Assembly (NCBI GenBank): GCA_006226495.1
Contig: SBGU01000060.1
Span: 1 to 64,000 of the forward strand
Source of the DNA: Alphaproteobacteria bacterium
Lineage (GTDB): Bacteria > Pseudomonadota > Alphaproteobacteria > Sphingomonadales > Kordiimonadaceae
Direction of reading: 5' to 3'
DNA: 64,000 nucleotides
Within the stretch, counting starts at the first letter, position 1. Each line of letters opens with the position of its first letter. The notes below the pieces were generated by a model. That model had not been told where the DNA came from and did no database searches. It worked only from the letters and a program-made list of their open reading frames with translations. Positions 8,810 to 17,407 of the stretch are shown here, one piece after another. The position numbers and the translations under genes are program-made.

Positions 8810-8856
8810 CCATGCCCACCGAAACCATCATCCGCCAGTCGTGCGGTGCGGCCTAG
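8810..8856. repeat. 47-bp direct repeat, copy 2 (orphan lacI end)
   Basis: An exact copy of 7498-7544 with no lacI coding sequence in front of it. It lies 1,312 bp downstream of copy 1. Together they mark the borders of a segment of about 1.3 kb carrying the esterase. Confidence 0.95.
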
Positions 8857-8870
8857 GGAATCAACGCCAC

Positions 8871-9710
8871 CTACTGAAAACTTGCCTGAAAGTTCGTAGC
8901 GGTCAGCGATACATGTCGGTCAAGCGGCGGCCTGAGCTCAAACGCCTTTGGCTCCCGCATATAATCCCAAACACGGACGAGGCACCATTCATCTCGGCGC
9001 TCGTCAGCAACCGCAAGCTCATTGCGGGTAATATGGAACGGCGTCCAGTTCCAGCCGCTTTTTGTCGTCTTGACTTCGATAAGCCGGGGCCGACCGTCAG
9101 GTTCGAAGCTGGCAATGTCGTAGCCAGCCCCATCGCCGTCCAAATCCGACACCCAGCGAAGGCGCTTTGCCAGATCACCACGTCCGGAATTTGTAAGGGT
9201 CGCGCGTTCATATTCCAGTACCAACTCCTCGCCCGCACGCCCAAGGGCGCGGTTGCGGGCATCGCGGCCTGCGGGGTCAAACTTCCGGGCGATGCGGCGC
9301 ATCTGTTCGATATTTTCTGGAGTGGGTTGGTTGCTTAGGGTTGGTGCGGCCCCGATAAAGAGCGAAGCGCCATCATGTACCTTAGGGGCCTTTGCGGTTC
9401 CAGCTTGATGGAAATTCCAGACTGGCGCTCTCTCAAGGAAACGCACAATCGCGTCCTCAAGACTGGCTTGAAAATTTCCGGCCGGTTTGTAGCCCAAAAT
9501 CCAAGGTTCGCCACCGCCCATCAGCACAGCGCTGATATTCTGATGCTTGAACTCTATCGAACCTTCGCTACGACCCTGAAGCAAAGGCTGCAACTGTCTA
9601 CGATGCTCTGATTTGCTATAGGACTGGCCGGATAAATCCTTGGCCAACATCGCGAAATAGTCCGCGACGATCAGATCATTCTCGGTATCTGTCCATGGAT
9701 CATTGGCCAT
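8871..9710 (-). CDS. DUF3883 (nuclease-fold) protein
   Basis: A 279-residue cytoplasmic protein. Residues about 150-255 match the DUF3883 domain seen at the end of NO VEIN-like and defence-associated proteins: GRAGEELVLEYERATLTNSGR, then GYDIASFEPDGRPRLIEVKTTK and NELAVADERRDEWCLVRVWDY. GYDI followed by IEVK is the D...ExK arrangement of PD-(D/E)XK restriction-endonuclease folds. The N-terminal 140 residues are not recognised; a segment there (EFKHQNISAVLMGGGEPWILGYKPAGNFQ) looks like those found before DUF3883 in mobile genes. Sampled lines are about 50 percent GC, well below the flanks, and no methylase or helicase partner is present, so it looks horizontally acquired. Role unproven. Confidence 0.75.
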   Translation of the reverse strand: MANDPWTDTENDLIVADYFAMLAKDLSGQSYSKSEHRRQLQPLLQGRSEGSIEFKHQNISAVLMGGGEPWILGYKPAGNFQASLEDAIVRFLERAPVWNFHQAGTAKAPKVHDGASLFIGAAPTLSNQPTPENIEQMRRIARKFDPAGRDARNRALGRAGEELVLEYERATLTNSGRGDLAKRLRWVSDLDGDGAGYDIASFEPDGRPRLIEVKTTKSGWNWTPFHITRNELAVADERRDEWCLVRVWDYMREPKAFELRPPLDRHVSLTATNFQASFQ

Positions 9711-9796
9711 GGCGCCAGGCTAATTGCGAAATATTCGAATGTCACCAAGGGTTTCACAAAATCGCGCATAACTTACCTGACATCCGAGATGCTGGA

Positions 9797-9877
9797 TGCG
9801 CCGATCAAGTCGGCGCATGACGAATTCTTCTGATGCTTGGTTTACCCACATCGTCACCCGCCGACTTGATCGGCGGG
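9797..9877. repeat. REP-like hairpin pair with TCAAG/CTTGA loops
   Basis: Hairpin 1 is TGCGCCGA-TCAAG-TCGGCGCA (9797-9817). Hairpin 2 is CCCGCCGA-CTTGA-TCGGCGGG (9857-9877), the opposite orientation. The stems differ but keep pairing, the loop is constant, and both are flanked by ATGACG or its complement CGTCA. The same units recur at 15.5 kb and 18.8-19.3 kb. Confidence 0.8.
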
Positions 9878-9901
9878 TCCAGGATGGCGGCAGCCTGCCC
9901 C

Positions 9902-10555
9902 TCATCCCACCAGTTTCGCCAGGCCTTTGTCGGCGAGGTCGGCGGTATCCGGCAGCACGAGGTCAGCGTGGCCGAGGATGGTTTTCTCGCCGATGCCGAT
10001 GGCGGTCATGCCGGCGGCTTTGATGGCGGTGACGCCGGCGGCGGCGTCTTCGACACCGATGCACTGTTCAGGCGCGATGCCGAAGGCATTGGCGACATCC
10101 AAAAAGATATCAGGCGCCGGTTTGCCGCGCGGGATCAGGGCGGCGTCAGCGACATAATGGAAGCGCCCTTCGATGCCGAGGCTGCGGATCACCTCGCCCG
10201 CGTTTTTGCTGGCGGACGCGAGGCCGATTTTCAGGCCGCGGGTATCCAGCCAGTCGAAGGCCAGCATGATGCCGGGCAACAGGTCGTCGGCACTGATGGA
10301 CCGGATCAACTGTTTATAGTCATCATTCTTCTTGGCGGCCAGCAGTTCACGTTCGGCCTGGTCAAACACCCGGTCAGACTTGTCAAGGATATAGGCGAGC
10401 GATTCCATGCGCCCGACGCCCTTTAGCTGGTGGTTATCTTCCTCGTCGAACGGGATGCCCAGCCCTTCGGCCAGCCGCTTCCAAGCCAGATAATGATAAT
10501 GCGCCGTGTCGGTGATCACACCGTCGAGGTCAAAAATGCAGGCCTGGAATGCCAT
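9902..10555 (-). CDS. pgmB: beta-phosphoglucomutase
   Basis: A 217-residue HAD-superfamily enzyme converting beta-glucose-1-phosphate to glucose-6-phosphate. The ATG at 10555 gives MAFQACIFDLDGVITDTAHYHYLAWKRLA, with nucleophile Asp9, acid/base Asp11 and the cap start typical of PgmB. GVGRMESL is the substrate-specificity loop, ASASKNA is motif II, and RGKPAPDIFLDVA with GVEDAAAGV are motifs III/IV. It lies directly downstream of the GH65 phosphorylase (28-nt gap) on the same strand, so it handles that enzyme's sugar-phosphate product. A TTG start at 10582 is possible but less likely. Confidence 0.93.
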   Translation of the reverse strand: MAFQACIFDLDGVITDTAHYHYLAWKRLAEGLGIPFDEEDNHQLKGVGRMESLAYILDKSDRVFDQAERELLAAKKNDDYKQLIRSISADDLLPGIMLAFDWLDTRGLKIGLASASKNAGEVIRSLGIEGRFHYVADAALIPRGKPAPDIFLDVANAFGIAPEQCIGVEDAAAGVTAIKAAGMTAIGIGEKTILGHADLVLPDTADLADKGLAKLVG

Positions 10556-10582
10556 GGCTCTGGTCCCTGGTTTAAGTGACAA

Positions 10583-12919
10583 TCAGTTGGGCAGGATTGA
10601 CGCCATGCCGGGGGTAAGGCTGAGCGCCTGCCCCTTGTGCATGAGCTCAAGCGCCGGCCCCGAGACAACTTCATAGCGGGTCGTATCCGCGCCCACGGTG
10701 ACCTTCAGGCGCCGGCCCCGGAAGGCGAGATGGAAGCTGAAATCGTCCCAGCCGCCGGGCAGGTAGGGCCGAAAGCTGAGTTGCCCGCCCACCAGCCGCA
10801 TGCCGGCGAACCCATACACCAGCCCCATCCAGGACCCGGCCATGCAGGCGGTGTGCACACCATACGATGTGTTGCCGTGCCGGTTCTCGAGATCCATGCG
10901 GTAGGTTTCTTCGAAAAAGTCGAAGGCGCGTTCGCGGCTGCCCACCTCGGCGTTGGCGACCGCATAGATGCAGGCCGACAGGGTGCTGTCGTGGGTGGTC
11001 AGCGGCTCGTAATAAGCCAGGTTGCGGCGCTTTTCATCTTCAGTGAACCGGTCCGCCAGCAGCACCATGGCCAGCACCACATCCGCCTGCTTCAGCACCT
11101 GATGGCGATAGATCACCAGCGGGTGGAAATTCAGAAGAAGCGGATATTTGTCCGCCGGCGTGCCGTCAAAGTCCCATTTCGGGCGTTCGAGGAACATTTC
11201 GTCCTGCGCATGCACCTGAAGGGCCGCGTCATAAGGCAGGTGCATCAGTTCCGCCGCGCGGGCCCAGTTGGCCACTTCGTCGGCGGCAAGGCCAAGACGG
11301 TCGGCCAGCGCCCCAAACGCATCCGGCGCGCGGTCCTGCATCTCGGCAGCCACGCGCGCGGCGCCTTCCAGATGATGGCGCGCCATGGCGTTGGTATAGA
11401 AATTATTGTCGGCCATCGCGGAATATTCGTCCGGGCCGGTCACTTCATGAATGCAGAATTTCCCGCCCTTGCGTTCGGAAAAATGGCCGAGTTCCAGCCA
11501 TACCCGCGCGGTTTCGCACAAAAGCTCGGCGCCCGATGTTTCGATGAAATCCCAGTCGCCGGACACGGCATAATATTGAAGCGCGGCATAGGCGATGGCG
11601 GCATTGATATGATATTGCGCCGTGCCGGCCGGGAAGAAGCTTGAACATTCTTCGCCGCCGATGGTGCGCCAGGGGAACAGCGCGCCCTTCTTGTGCGCCA
11701 TCTGCCGCGCGCGGGCCCGTGCCTGGTCCAGCTTGCCGGCGCGATATTCCAGAAGGCTGCGCGCCACTTCGGGGCAGGTGTAGCTGAGGAACGGCACGAT
11801 ATAGATTTCGGTGTCCCAGAAATAATGGCCGTCGTAACCGGGGCCGGTGAGGCCCTTGGCGGCGATGCTGCACTGGCCGTTGCGCCCGGCGGACTGATAC
11901 AGGTGGAACATGTTGAAGCGCATGCCCTGTTCGACCCCCGGTGCGCCAGAGATGGCCACATCGGCCGAACGCCAGAAATGCGCCACGGCCTCCGCCTGTT
12001 CGGCGATCAGGGTATCGAAGCCGTCGGCTTCCGCCACGGCAAGGTCCGCCACCGCGCGCGCCTCAAGGTCGGCGCCTTCGGCCGCACCGCCATGGCCGTA
12101 CCAGACATATTTGGTGTAGGTCACGGTCTGGCCGGGTTCGATGTCGAAGCTGATGCGCGCGCCGCCATAATGGCTGTCGATCACCGGCTGGCTGTCGGCC
12201 ACGGCCCCCGAAAGTGTGTGCCGGCAGGCGGTGACAATGCGGGTGTCGCTGTCGCGCACCATATGCCGGAACAGGCTGCCGCCCGCGTCCGCCGCCGCAT
12301 TTTCCCGGATCAGACAATGCCGGATCGACATCTCGCCCGCCCGCGGGTCGCCGCCGCGCGCGGTACCGCCATAGCCTGCGTCCAGACCGGCCGACAGGGT
12401 CACCTTGCCGGTATAATCGACCGAGCTGACGGCATAGTCGATGGCCATCAGGTTCTGGCGCTTCAGGCACACGATGCGGCGGGTCCTGATATCGAGCGCC
12501 TTGCCGGACGCGAGGCGCCAGCGCTGGGCGCGCGCCAAAAGGCCGGCCTGCATGTCGAACGCACGGCTGTGGTTTTCCACTTGGCTGGCGCCATGCACAA
12601 AGGCTTCACCGCCCGCCGAGATATCGATCTGTTTGCCGTTCGGCACCAGGATCATCTTGTTATTGTGGGTCGCGAAACCGAAGGCGCTTTCGTCATAATG
12701 GATTTCTTCGCGCACATAGACGCCGTTCAGGTACGTGCCTTCAACCGAGCGCATACCGTCCGCCAGCTTTTCCTCGAACGTGCCGCGTGTGCCCACATAC
12801 CCGTTCGCCAGGGCAAAAAGGGATTCGGCTACAGCAAGGCTGTCGGCGTCGAACGCCGTTTCCTCAACGCGCCATTTGTCGGCCGCAAACTGCGGCGCTT
12901 TTGTTCCATGCTTGCGCAT
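10583..12919 (-). CDS. GH65 disaccharide phosphorylase, probably maltose phosphorylase
   Basis: A 778-residue family-65 enzyme. The start is the ATG giving MRKHGTKAPQFAADKW, with GGGGAGA just upstream. The N-terminal beta-sandwich contains ESLFALANGYVGTRGTFEE, the hallmark of GH65. The (alpha/alpha)6 barrel holds FWDTEIYIVPF and the general acid Glu (about residue 498) in HEVTGPDEYSAMADNNFYTN. KQADVVLAMV is the phosphate/sugar-site segment. Such enzymes phosphorolyse maltose, trehalose or kojibiose to beta-glucose-1-phosphate plus glucose. The pgmB neighbour and the maltose-type locus make maltose the best guess; trehalose cannot be excluded. No signal peptide, hence cytoplasmic. A perfect LacI operator lies about 52 bp before the start. 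Confidence 0.9.
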   Translation of the reverse strand: MRKHGTKAPQFAADKWRVEETAFDADSLAVAESLFALANGYVGTRGTFEEKLADGMRSVEGTYLNGVYVREEIHYDESAFGFATHNNKMILVPNGKQIDISAGGEAFVHGASQVENHSRAFDMQAGLLARAQRWRLASGKALDIRTRRIVCLKRQNLMAIDYAVSSVDYTGKVTLSAGLDAGYGGTARGGDPRAGEMSIRHCLIRENAAADAGGSLFRHMVRDSDTRIVTACRHTLSGAVADSQPVIDSHYGGARISFDIEPGQTVTYTKYVWYGHGGAAEGADLEARAVADLAVAEADGFDTLIAEQAEAVAHFWRSADVAISGAPGVEQGMRFNMFHLYQSAGRNGQCSIAAKGLTGPGYDGHYFWDTEIYIVPFLSYTCPEVARSLLEYRAGKLDQARARARQMAHKKGALFPWRTIGGEECSSFFPAGTAQYHINAAIAYAALQYYAVSGDWDFIETSGAELLCETARVWLELGHFSERKGGKFCIHEVTGPDEYSAMADNNFYTNAMARHHLEGAARVAAEMQDRAPDAFGALADRLGLAADEVANWARAAELMHLPYDAALQVHAQDEMFLERPKWDFDGTPADKYPLLLNFHPLVIYRHQVLKQADVVLAMVLLADRFTEDEKRRNLAYYEPLTTHDSTLSACIYAVANAEVGSRERAFDFFEETYRMDLENRHGNTSYGVHTACMAGSWMGLVYGFAGMRLVGGQLSFRPYLPGGWDDFSFHLAFRGRRLKVTVGADTTRYEVVSGPALELMHKGQALSLTPGMASILPN

Positions 12920-12970
12920 GAGCTTCTCCCCATCCCTTCGGCAACAGACTCGCCCCTCATAATATCGTTC

Positions 12971-12986
12971 TTGCAATCGATTGCAA
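12971..12986. promoter_or_regulatory. LacI-family operator 3 (perfect palindrome)
   Basis: TTGCAATCGATTGCAA, a perfect 16-bp palindrome between the divergent GH65-pgmB unit and the MFS gene. It matches operators 1 and 2 near lacI at 15 of 16 positions each, so both directions are probably controlled by the same LacI protein. Confidence 0.85.
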
Positions 12987-13100
12987 TAAAGATATTATGG
13001 TCGCCGGGAAGTGAGGGGTCATCCCCGGTGCTTGCGCGCCGGTGCCTGTGACCCATTATGGGGCCTGACCATGGCCCCGCAGTGTGGGAAGGACAAGCAC

Positions 13101-14372
13101 ATGCATAACTGGCGGATCAAGTTTTCGCTGTTCCTGATCTATTTTGTCTTCGCGATCTTACTCAACAGCGTCGGCACCGTGATCCTGCAGGTCATGAGCA
13201 ATTACGACCTGGCGCATTCTGATGCCGCGATCCTCGAAGCCTTCAAGGACCTGTCGATTGCCGCGGTGTCCTTCCTGGTCGCCTCGTTCCTGCCGCGCCT
13301 CGGTTTCCGGCGCGCCATGATGCTGGGGCTGGCCATCGTTGCGGTGGCCGCAGCCGCACAGCCCATCGTGCCCTCGTTCCTGACCACCAAGCTGATGTTC
13401 CTGGCGACCGGGGTATCGTTCGCACTTGTGAAAGTGTCCGTGTTCGCGACCGTGGGGCTGATCACCAACGACCGGCGCGAACATGCGAGCACCATGAATG
13501 TGCTTGAAGGCATGTTCATGATCGGCGTTCTGTGTGGCGGTGTGCTGTTCGGCGCCTTTGTCGACGCCGCCGACCCCAAAAGCCAGAGCTGGCTGAATGT
13601 TTACTGGGTGCTGTCGGCCCTGTCCGTCTTCAGCCTGCTTGTGTTTGCCGTCACGCCGATTGACGAGCACGAAGGCCACCAGGCCAAACCCACAAGCGCA
13701 GCCGAGGATTTCTTCGGCATGCTGAAGCTGGCGGCGCGGCCCCTGGTGGGCGTGTTCATCCTCAGTGTCTTTCTTTATGTGCTCATCGAACAGGGCATCG
13801 GCACCTGGCTGCCGACCTTCAACAAGGAAGTCTTGATGATGCCCGCGGACATGAGCATCCAGACGGGCGCGGTGATCTTCCCGCTTGCCATCGCCATCGG
13901 GCGGCTGAGCGCGGGGGCGGTGATGGCGCGTTTCAGTTGGTATCCGGTCCTCAACGTCTGCCTTCTGGCCATGGCGGCGCTTGTCATCCTCGTGCTGCCG
14001 CTTGCAAGCGGTGTTGCGGCGCAGGAGAACATGAGCTGGGGCACGGCACCTGTGGCCGCTTTCATCTTTCCGCTCATCGGCCTTTTCATGGCGCCCATCT
14101 ACCCGGCGATCAATTCGGCGGTGCTGTCGGCCTTGCCCAAACACCAGCATGCGGCCATGACCGGGCTGATCGTCATTTTCTCCGCGCTCGGCGGCACCAC
14201 GGGCTCGCTGATCACCGGCAAGGTGTTCGGCCTGATGGGCGGCCAGACCGCCTTTTACCTGTCCTTGGTGCCGATCAGCGCCATCCTGGTCACCCTCTAT
14301 TTCTTCCGCCGCGCGACGGTGAAGGCCGCAGAGGCGGTGGAAGCGGCAGAGGCCACGGAGGCCGCGGCCTGA
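13101..14372 (+). CDS. MFS sugar permease of the maltose locus
   Basis: A 423-residue membrane protein with about 12 hydrophobic segments (first: FSLFLIYFVFAILLNSVGTVIL) and a charged central loop (about 205-225, DEHEGHQAKPTSAAEDF). It resembles the fucose/glucose-type major-facilitator permeases of proteobacteria. The ATG at 13101 has GGGAAGGA about 10 nt upstream; the upstream in-frame ATG codons lack a good site. It is divergent from GH65-pgmB with the perfect LacI operator between, so it most likely brings maltose (or glucose) from periplasm to cytoplasm. The substrate is inferred from context only. Confidence 0.82.
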   Translation: MHNWRIKFSLFLIYFVFAILLNSVGTVILQVMSNYDLAHSDAAILEAFKDLSIAAVSFLVASFLPRLGFRRAMMLGLAIVAVAAAAQPIVPSFLTTKLMFLATGVSFALVKVSVFATVGLITNDRREHASTMNVLEGMFMIGVLCGGVLFGAFVDAADPKSQSWLNVYWVLSALSVFSLLVFAVTPIDEHEGHQAKPTSAAEDFFGMLKLAARPLVGVFILSVFLYVLIEQGIGTWLPTFNKEVLMMPADMSIQTGAVIFPLAIAIGRLSAGAVMARFSWYPVLNVCLLAMAALVILVLPLASGVAAQENMSWGTAPVAAFIFPLIGLFMAPIYPAINSAVLSALPKHQHAAMTGLIVIFSALGGTTGSLITGKVFGLMGGQTAFYLSLVPISAILVTLYFFRRATVKAAEAVEAAEATEAAA

Positions 14373-14386
14373 CCCCCTCTCCCTGA

Positions 14387-14465
14387 CCCTCTCCCCGTGG
14401 GGGAGAGGGAAACGAAGGCTTGGCGCGCCAGCGCCCTAGCCGCAGTCGGGTGAGGGGGGGCTGGG
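14387..14465. repeat. GC-rich composite repeat with stem-loop downstream of the MFS gene
   Basis: A 10-bp stem CCCTCTCCCC/GGGGAGAGGG (14387-14409, 3-nt loop), then about 30 nt, then GCCGCAGTCGGGTGAGGGGG. A related copy lies at about 18555-18652. The stem could help stop transcription of the MFS gene, but there is no U-tract. Confidence 0.6.
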
Positions 14466-14616
14466 TGAGGGGTCAGAGACACGGGGCCCCACCCCATCCA
14501 TACCGTTTTCTGATGGCAAGCGCCGATAAAACCGATATATCTGGGGTCATCGACAGCGACACCCGGTTGCCCCACCAGCCTTGGCCATCGGGACAAAGCA
14601 CACGAAAGGGCCGGCC

Positions 14617-15513
14617 ATGGATATCGAACACGCGCGCACCTTCCTCGCGGTGGTGGACACCGGCAGCTTCGTCGCCGCAGCCGACAAAATCTATGTCACA
14701 CAATCCACCGTTTCCATGCGCATCAAGGTGCTGGAACAGCAGTTGGGCCAGACCCTGTTCGAGCGCTCGAAGGCCGGCGCGGCCCTCACCCCCGCCGGGC
14801 GCCAGTTCCAGAAACACGCGCGCGCCTTTTTGAAAATCTGGCAACAGGCCAAGCTTGAAATCGCGCTGCCCGAAGGCCATGAAGCCGCCATTACCATCGG
14901 CGCGCAACCCAGCCTGTGGGACGGTTATGTACTGGCGTTCCTGCCGTGGATGCGCGAGCGCGCGCCCCAGATCGCCATCCGCACCCAGATGGCGGCGGCC
15001 AGCACCATCCTGATGGAACGGCTGAACAGCGGCATCATCGACCTCGCCATCCTTTACCGCCCCGATGCGCGGCCCGGCATCCGCATCACCCAACTGTTCG
15101 AGGAACATCTGGTGATGGTGTCATCGGAAGCCGCGAGCGACACCCCGGCCCTGCCGCCCAAAGGCTATGTCTATGTCGACTGGGGGCCCGAGTTCCGCGC
15201 CGACCACAGCGTGAATTTCCCGGACCTGACCCTGCCGGGCCTGCACCTGGATGTCGGCACCCTGGGCATCGAATATCTGCTCGAAAACCCGGCCAGCGGC
15301 TATTTCCCGCTCCGGATCGCCGAACCGCACCTGAAGGCCGGCCGCCTGTCCCTCGTCGCGGGCGCGCCCATCTTCTCCTACCGCACCTATGCCGCCTTCT
15401 CCGAACAAGCCGACGAAACTGTCATGGCCCTGGCGCTTGAGGGTTTGAACACGGTGGCCCGGCGGCAAGTGCCGGAGGATGCGGAAAAGGCGGTGGAAAG
15501 GTTGAGGGGGTAA
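14617..15513 (+). CDS. LysR-family transcriptional regulator
   Basis: A 298-residue protein. The N-terminal winged helix is MDIEHARTFLAVVDTGSFVAAADKIYVTQSTVSMRIKVLEQQLGQTLFERS, the LysR signature. Residues 90-290 form the effector-binding domain (ITIGAQPSLWDGYVLAFLPW, IDLAILYRPDARPGIRITQLFEEHLVMV). The ATG at 14617 gives the canonical LysR start; an upstream in-frame codon at 14581 would only add a non-conserved tail. It has no divergent partner: the MFS gene is upstream on the same strand beyond a repeat, and the following gene is convergent. Target unknown. Confidence 0.88.
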   Translation: MDIEHARTFLAVVDTGSFVAAADKIYVTQSTVSMRIKVLEQQLGQTLFERSKAGAALTPAGRQFQKHARAFLKIWQQAKLEIALPEGHEAAITIGAQPSLWDGYVLAFLPWMRERAPQIAIRTQMAAASTILMERLNSGIIDLAILYRPDARPGIRITQLFEEHLVMVSSEAASDTPALPPKGYVYVDWGPEFRADHSVNFPDLTLPGLHLDVGTLGIEYLLENPASGYFPLRIAEPHLKAGRLSLVAGAPIFSYRTYAAFSEQADETVMALALEGLNTVARRQVPEDAEKAVERLRG

Positions 15514-15528
15514 TCCCAATATTCGTCA

Positions 15529-15612
15529 CCCGCCGACTTGATCGGCGGGCCCAGGGACACAGCCCTCTGCGGATAAGCCCGCGATCATGGGTTCGCCGAT
15601 CAAGCCGGCGAA
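15529..15612. repeat. REP-like hairpin pair with CTTGA/TCAAG loops
   Basis: CCCGCCGA-CTTGA-TCGGCGGG (15529-15549) is identical in stem and loop to the hairpin at 9857-9877. TTCGCCG/CGGCGAA (15592-15612) encloses ATCAAGC and is followed by TGACGAGG. They fill the space between the convergent lysR and secreted-protein genes and may act in transcription stop. Confidence 0.8.
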
Positions 15613-15634
15613 TGACGAGGTATTGGGGTTGCCC

Positions 15635-17407
15635 CTACAGCCCGTCAAGCGCCTTGCAGACGTCCCAGGTCATGACCTGCACCGGCGCGGGTTGGCCATT
15701 TTCGTTGCGGGGCATTGTCGTGAAGGCGATGGTACAACCATCGTCGGCGACGTCGGATTCTGCGGGATACCCCTCCCATATCTTGACCGCACCCCCGTCA
15801 CGCATCAGGTAGAAACCACCCGGCTTCGGCCCCACGGGGGTGTAGCGGGACGGCATGCGCCGGATGATGCCGGCTTTGGTGACCAGGGTCTGGGTCTGGC
15901 CGCGCTCGCCGTCAATCCGTGCAATATCGGTCGTCGTGACCTTGGGACCATCGGGACCCAGGGTCAGGAGCGCCACCGGCAACAGCGCGTCATTTTCGTT
16001 GGCGCCACGCACCGATACATAGCTGATCGGACAGGCCACCATCTGGAAGGCGTCCATGAAGGGCAGGTATTTCATGCAGGCCAGCGGATAGTCGGTGTCG
16101 GAAATCTTCACCGCCTTCAGGGTGCCGGGCGCATAATGGTAGGTGCCGCCGCTCGATTCCAGGAAGCCCAGGTCGCGGCCAAGCTGGCTGACCGAATTGG
16201 CGTTCGACGGCAGATCGGCGTCGCCTTCATAATGAAACCATTGGCAGGTGAGCGAGCTCTGGCCCCAACTGGCGAAGGCGCCGGTGCGCATCATCTGGGT
16301 CTGATAGCCACCGCGCGCAACCATGGTTTCCGTATAGGTGAAGGACTTTTCGGACATATAGCTGCCCGGCCGACCCTGTTTGTAATACAGTTCCTTCGGG
16401 CGCGTGCGGTCGAATTTTGGTTTCTCGCCTTCAGGGCGCGGCATTTGCCGCTGGTAGGAAACATAACCGCCCGCCGCACAAACATTCTCGCCCAGCACAT
16501 CATCGGCAATCATGGTCGTTTCCTTGCCGTCCCACACCATCAAGCGGTTCGCGGCACGCGGCACGGACGTCAGGAAAACCAACTGATTTCCGGCACCCCA
16601 ATAGAGCTTCGCCACATTCACACCCCTGAGGACCACCTCCGGCGCCATCGCCGGCTGCAGGCTGGGTGTTTTTTCCTCCATGGGGGCGGTCAGGCTGTCG
16701 AAATTCTGGCGCGCCCCGGCGAACAGCTTTTCATAATCCGGCACCACATCGGCTTCGTCCCTGAGCCAGGGCGCAGGCGCTTCCTGCAGCGCGCCATCAG
16801 GGATGCCGAGCTGTCTGCGTTCTTCCGCGGTCATGGATTTCTTGAGCTGGTTCTGGAGCGCACTGTTCATCGCCCGCATGCCATGCACACAAATCCACCA
16901 GGGTGACGCCTCGCCGTCGCGCAGGTCGTCGCGCGCCAGCACGCGCTTGCCGGCTTCGCCCGATTCCTTCGGATGCGTGCGGGTATAGGCAACAACGCTT
17001 TTGGCCGCAGCCGGCAGGTACCTAACGCCCTGCGCCGCCGTGGTATCGGCACACAGGATCGCATCCATGCGGGCCCGCATATGGCCAAGCCAATACCATT
17101 CCAGCGCCGCCTGCGGGTCAGAGGCAAAGGTATGTTCGGCAAGATAATAGAGGAAAATCGGCGGCAGTTCGTTGCGCCGGGCTTCAAGTTCGGCGCGCAA
17201 GGCTTCGTCGCCCGCCGGGGCCTGCATCGCGCGTTTGAGCAGCGCCTCGTAACCCGTATGTTCGTTCTGGGATACCGAAAAGGTGCGCCCGACCGCCGGA
17301 TAACTGACATAGGGGCCGCCTGCTGCAAACACTGGTGCCGTCAGCATGACAAACAGCCCCAGGAAAATCGCGCTGATGCGCCGGACGCTCAATTGCCGTC
17401 CCCTCAT
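15635..17407 (-). CDS. secreted protein of unknown function
   Basis: A 590-residue protein with an N-terminal signal peptide (ISAIFLGLFVMLTAPVFAAGG) and no further membrane segment, so it is probably periplasmic or exported. I do not recognise the family. Residues 50-200 are helical and Ala/Glu-rich (EALLKRAMQAPAGDEALRAE, LAEHTFASDPQAALEWYWLG), reminiscent of helical repeats. Residues from about 250 are beta-rich with many Gly/Tyr/Trp residues and several cysteines that could form disulphides (SSLTCQWFHYEGD, DYPLACMKYLPF, VACPISYV, DGCTIAF). Its ATG overlaps the stop of the M14-type deacylase (ATGA), so the two are translated together and probably work together. Confidence 0.7.
   Translation of the reverse strand: MRGRQLSVRRISAIFLGLFVMLTAPVFAAGGPYVSYPAVGRTFSVSQNEHTGYEALLKRAMQAPAGDEALRAELEARRNELPPIFLYYLAEHTFASDPQAALEWYWLGHMRARMDAILCADTTAAQGVRYLPAAAKSVVAYTRTHPKESGEAGKRVLARDDLRDGEASPWWICVHGMRAMNSALQNQLKKSMTAEERRQLGIPDGALQEAPAPWLRDEADVVPDYEKLFAGARQNFDSLTAPMEEKTPSLQPAMAPEVVLRGVNVAKLYWGAGNQLVFLTSVPRAANRLMVWDGKETTMIADDVLGENVCAAGGYVSYQRQMPRPEGEKPKFDRTRPKELYYKQGRPGSYMSEKSFTYTETMVARGGYQTQMMRTGAFASWGQSSLTCQWFHYEGDADLPSNANSVSQLGRDLGFLESSGGTYHYAPGTLKAVKISDTDYPLACMKYLPFMDAFQMVACPISYVSVRGANENDALLPVALLTLGPDGPKVTTTDIARIDGERGQTQTLVTKAGIIRRMPSRYTPVGPKPGGFYLMRDGGAVKIWEGYPAESDVADDGCTIAFTTMPRNENGQPAPVQVMTWDVCKALDGL

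Noticed and set aside
14387-14465. Full rho-independent terminator after the MFS gene
   Set aside because: The stem is strong but no U-tract follows, and the same block recurs at 18.6 kb as part of a repeat, so it is listed as a repeat.
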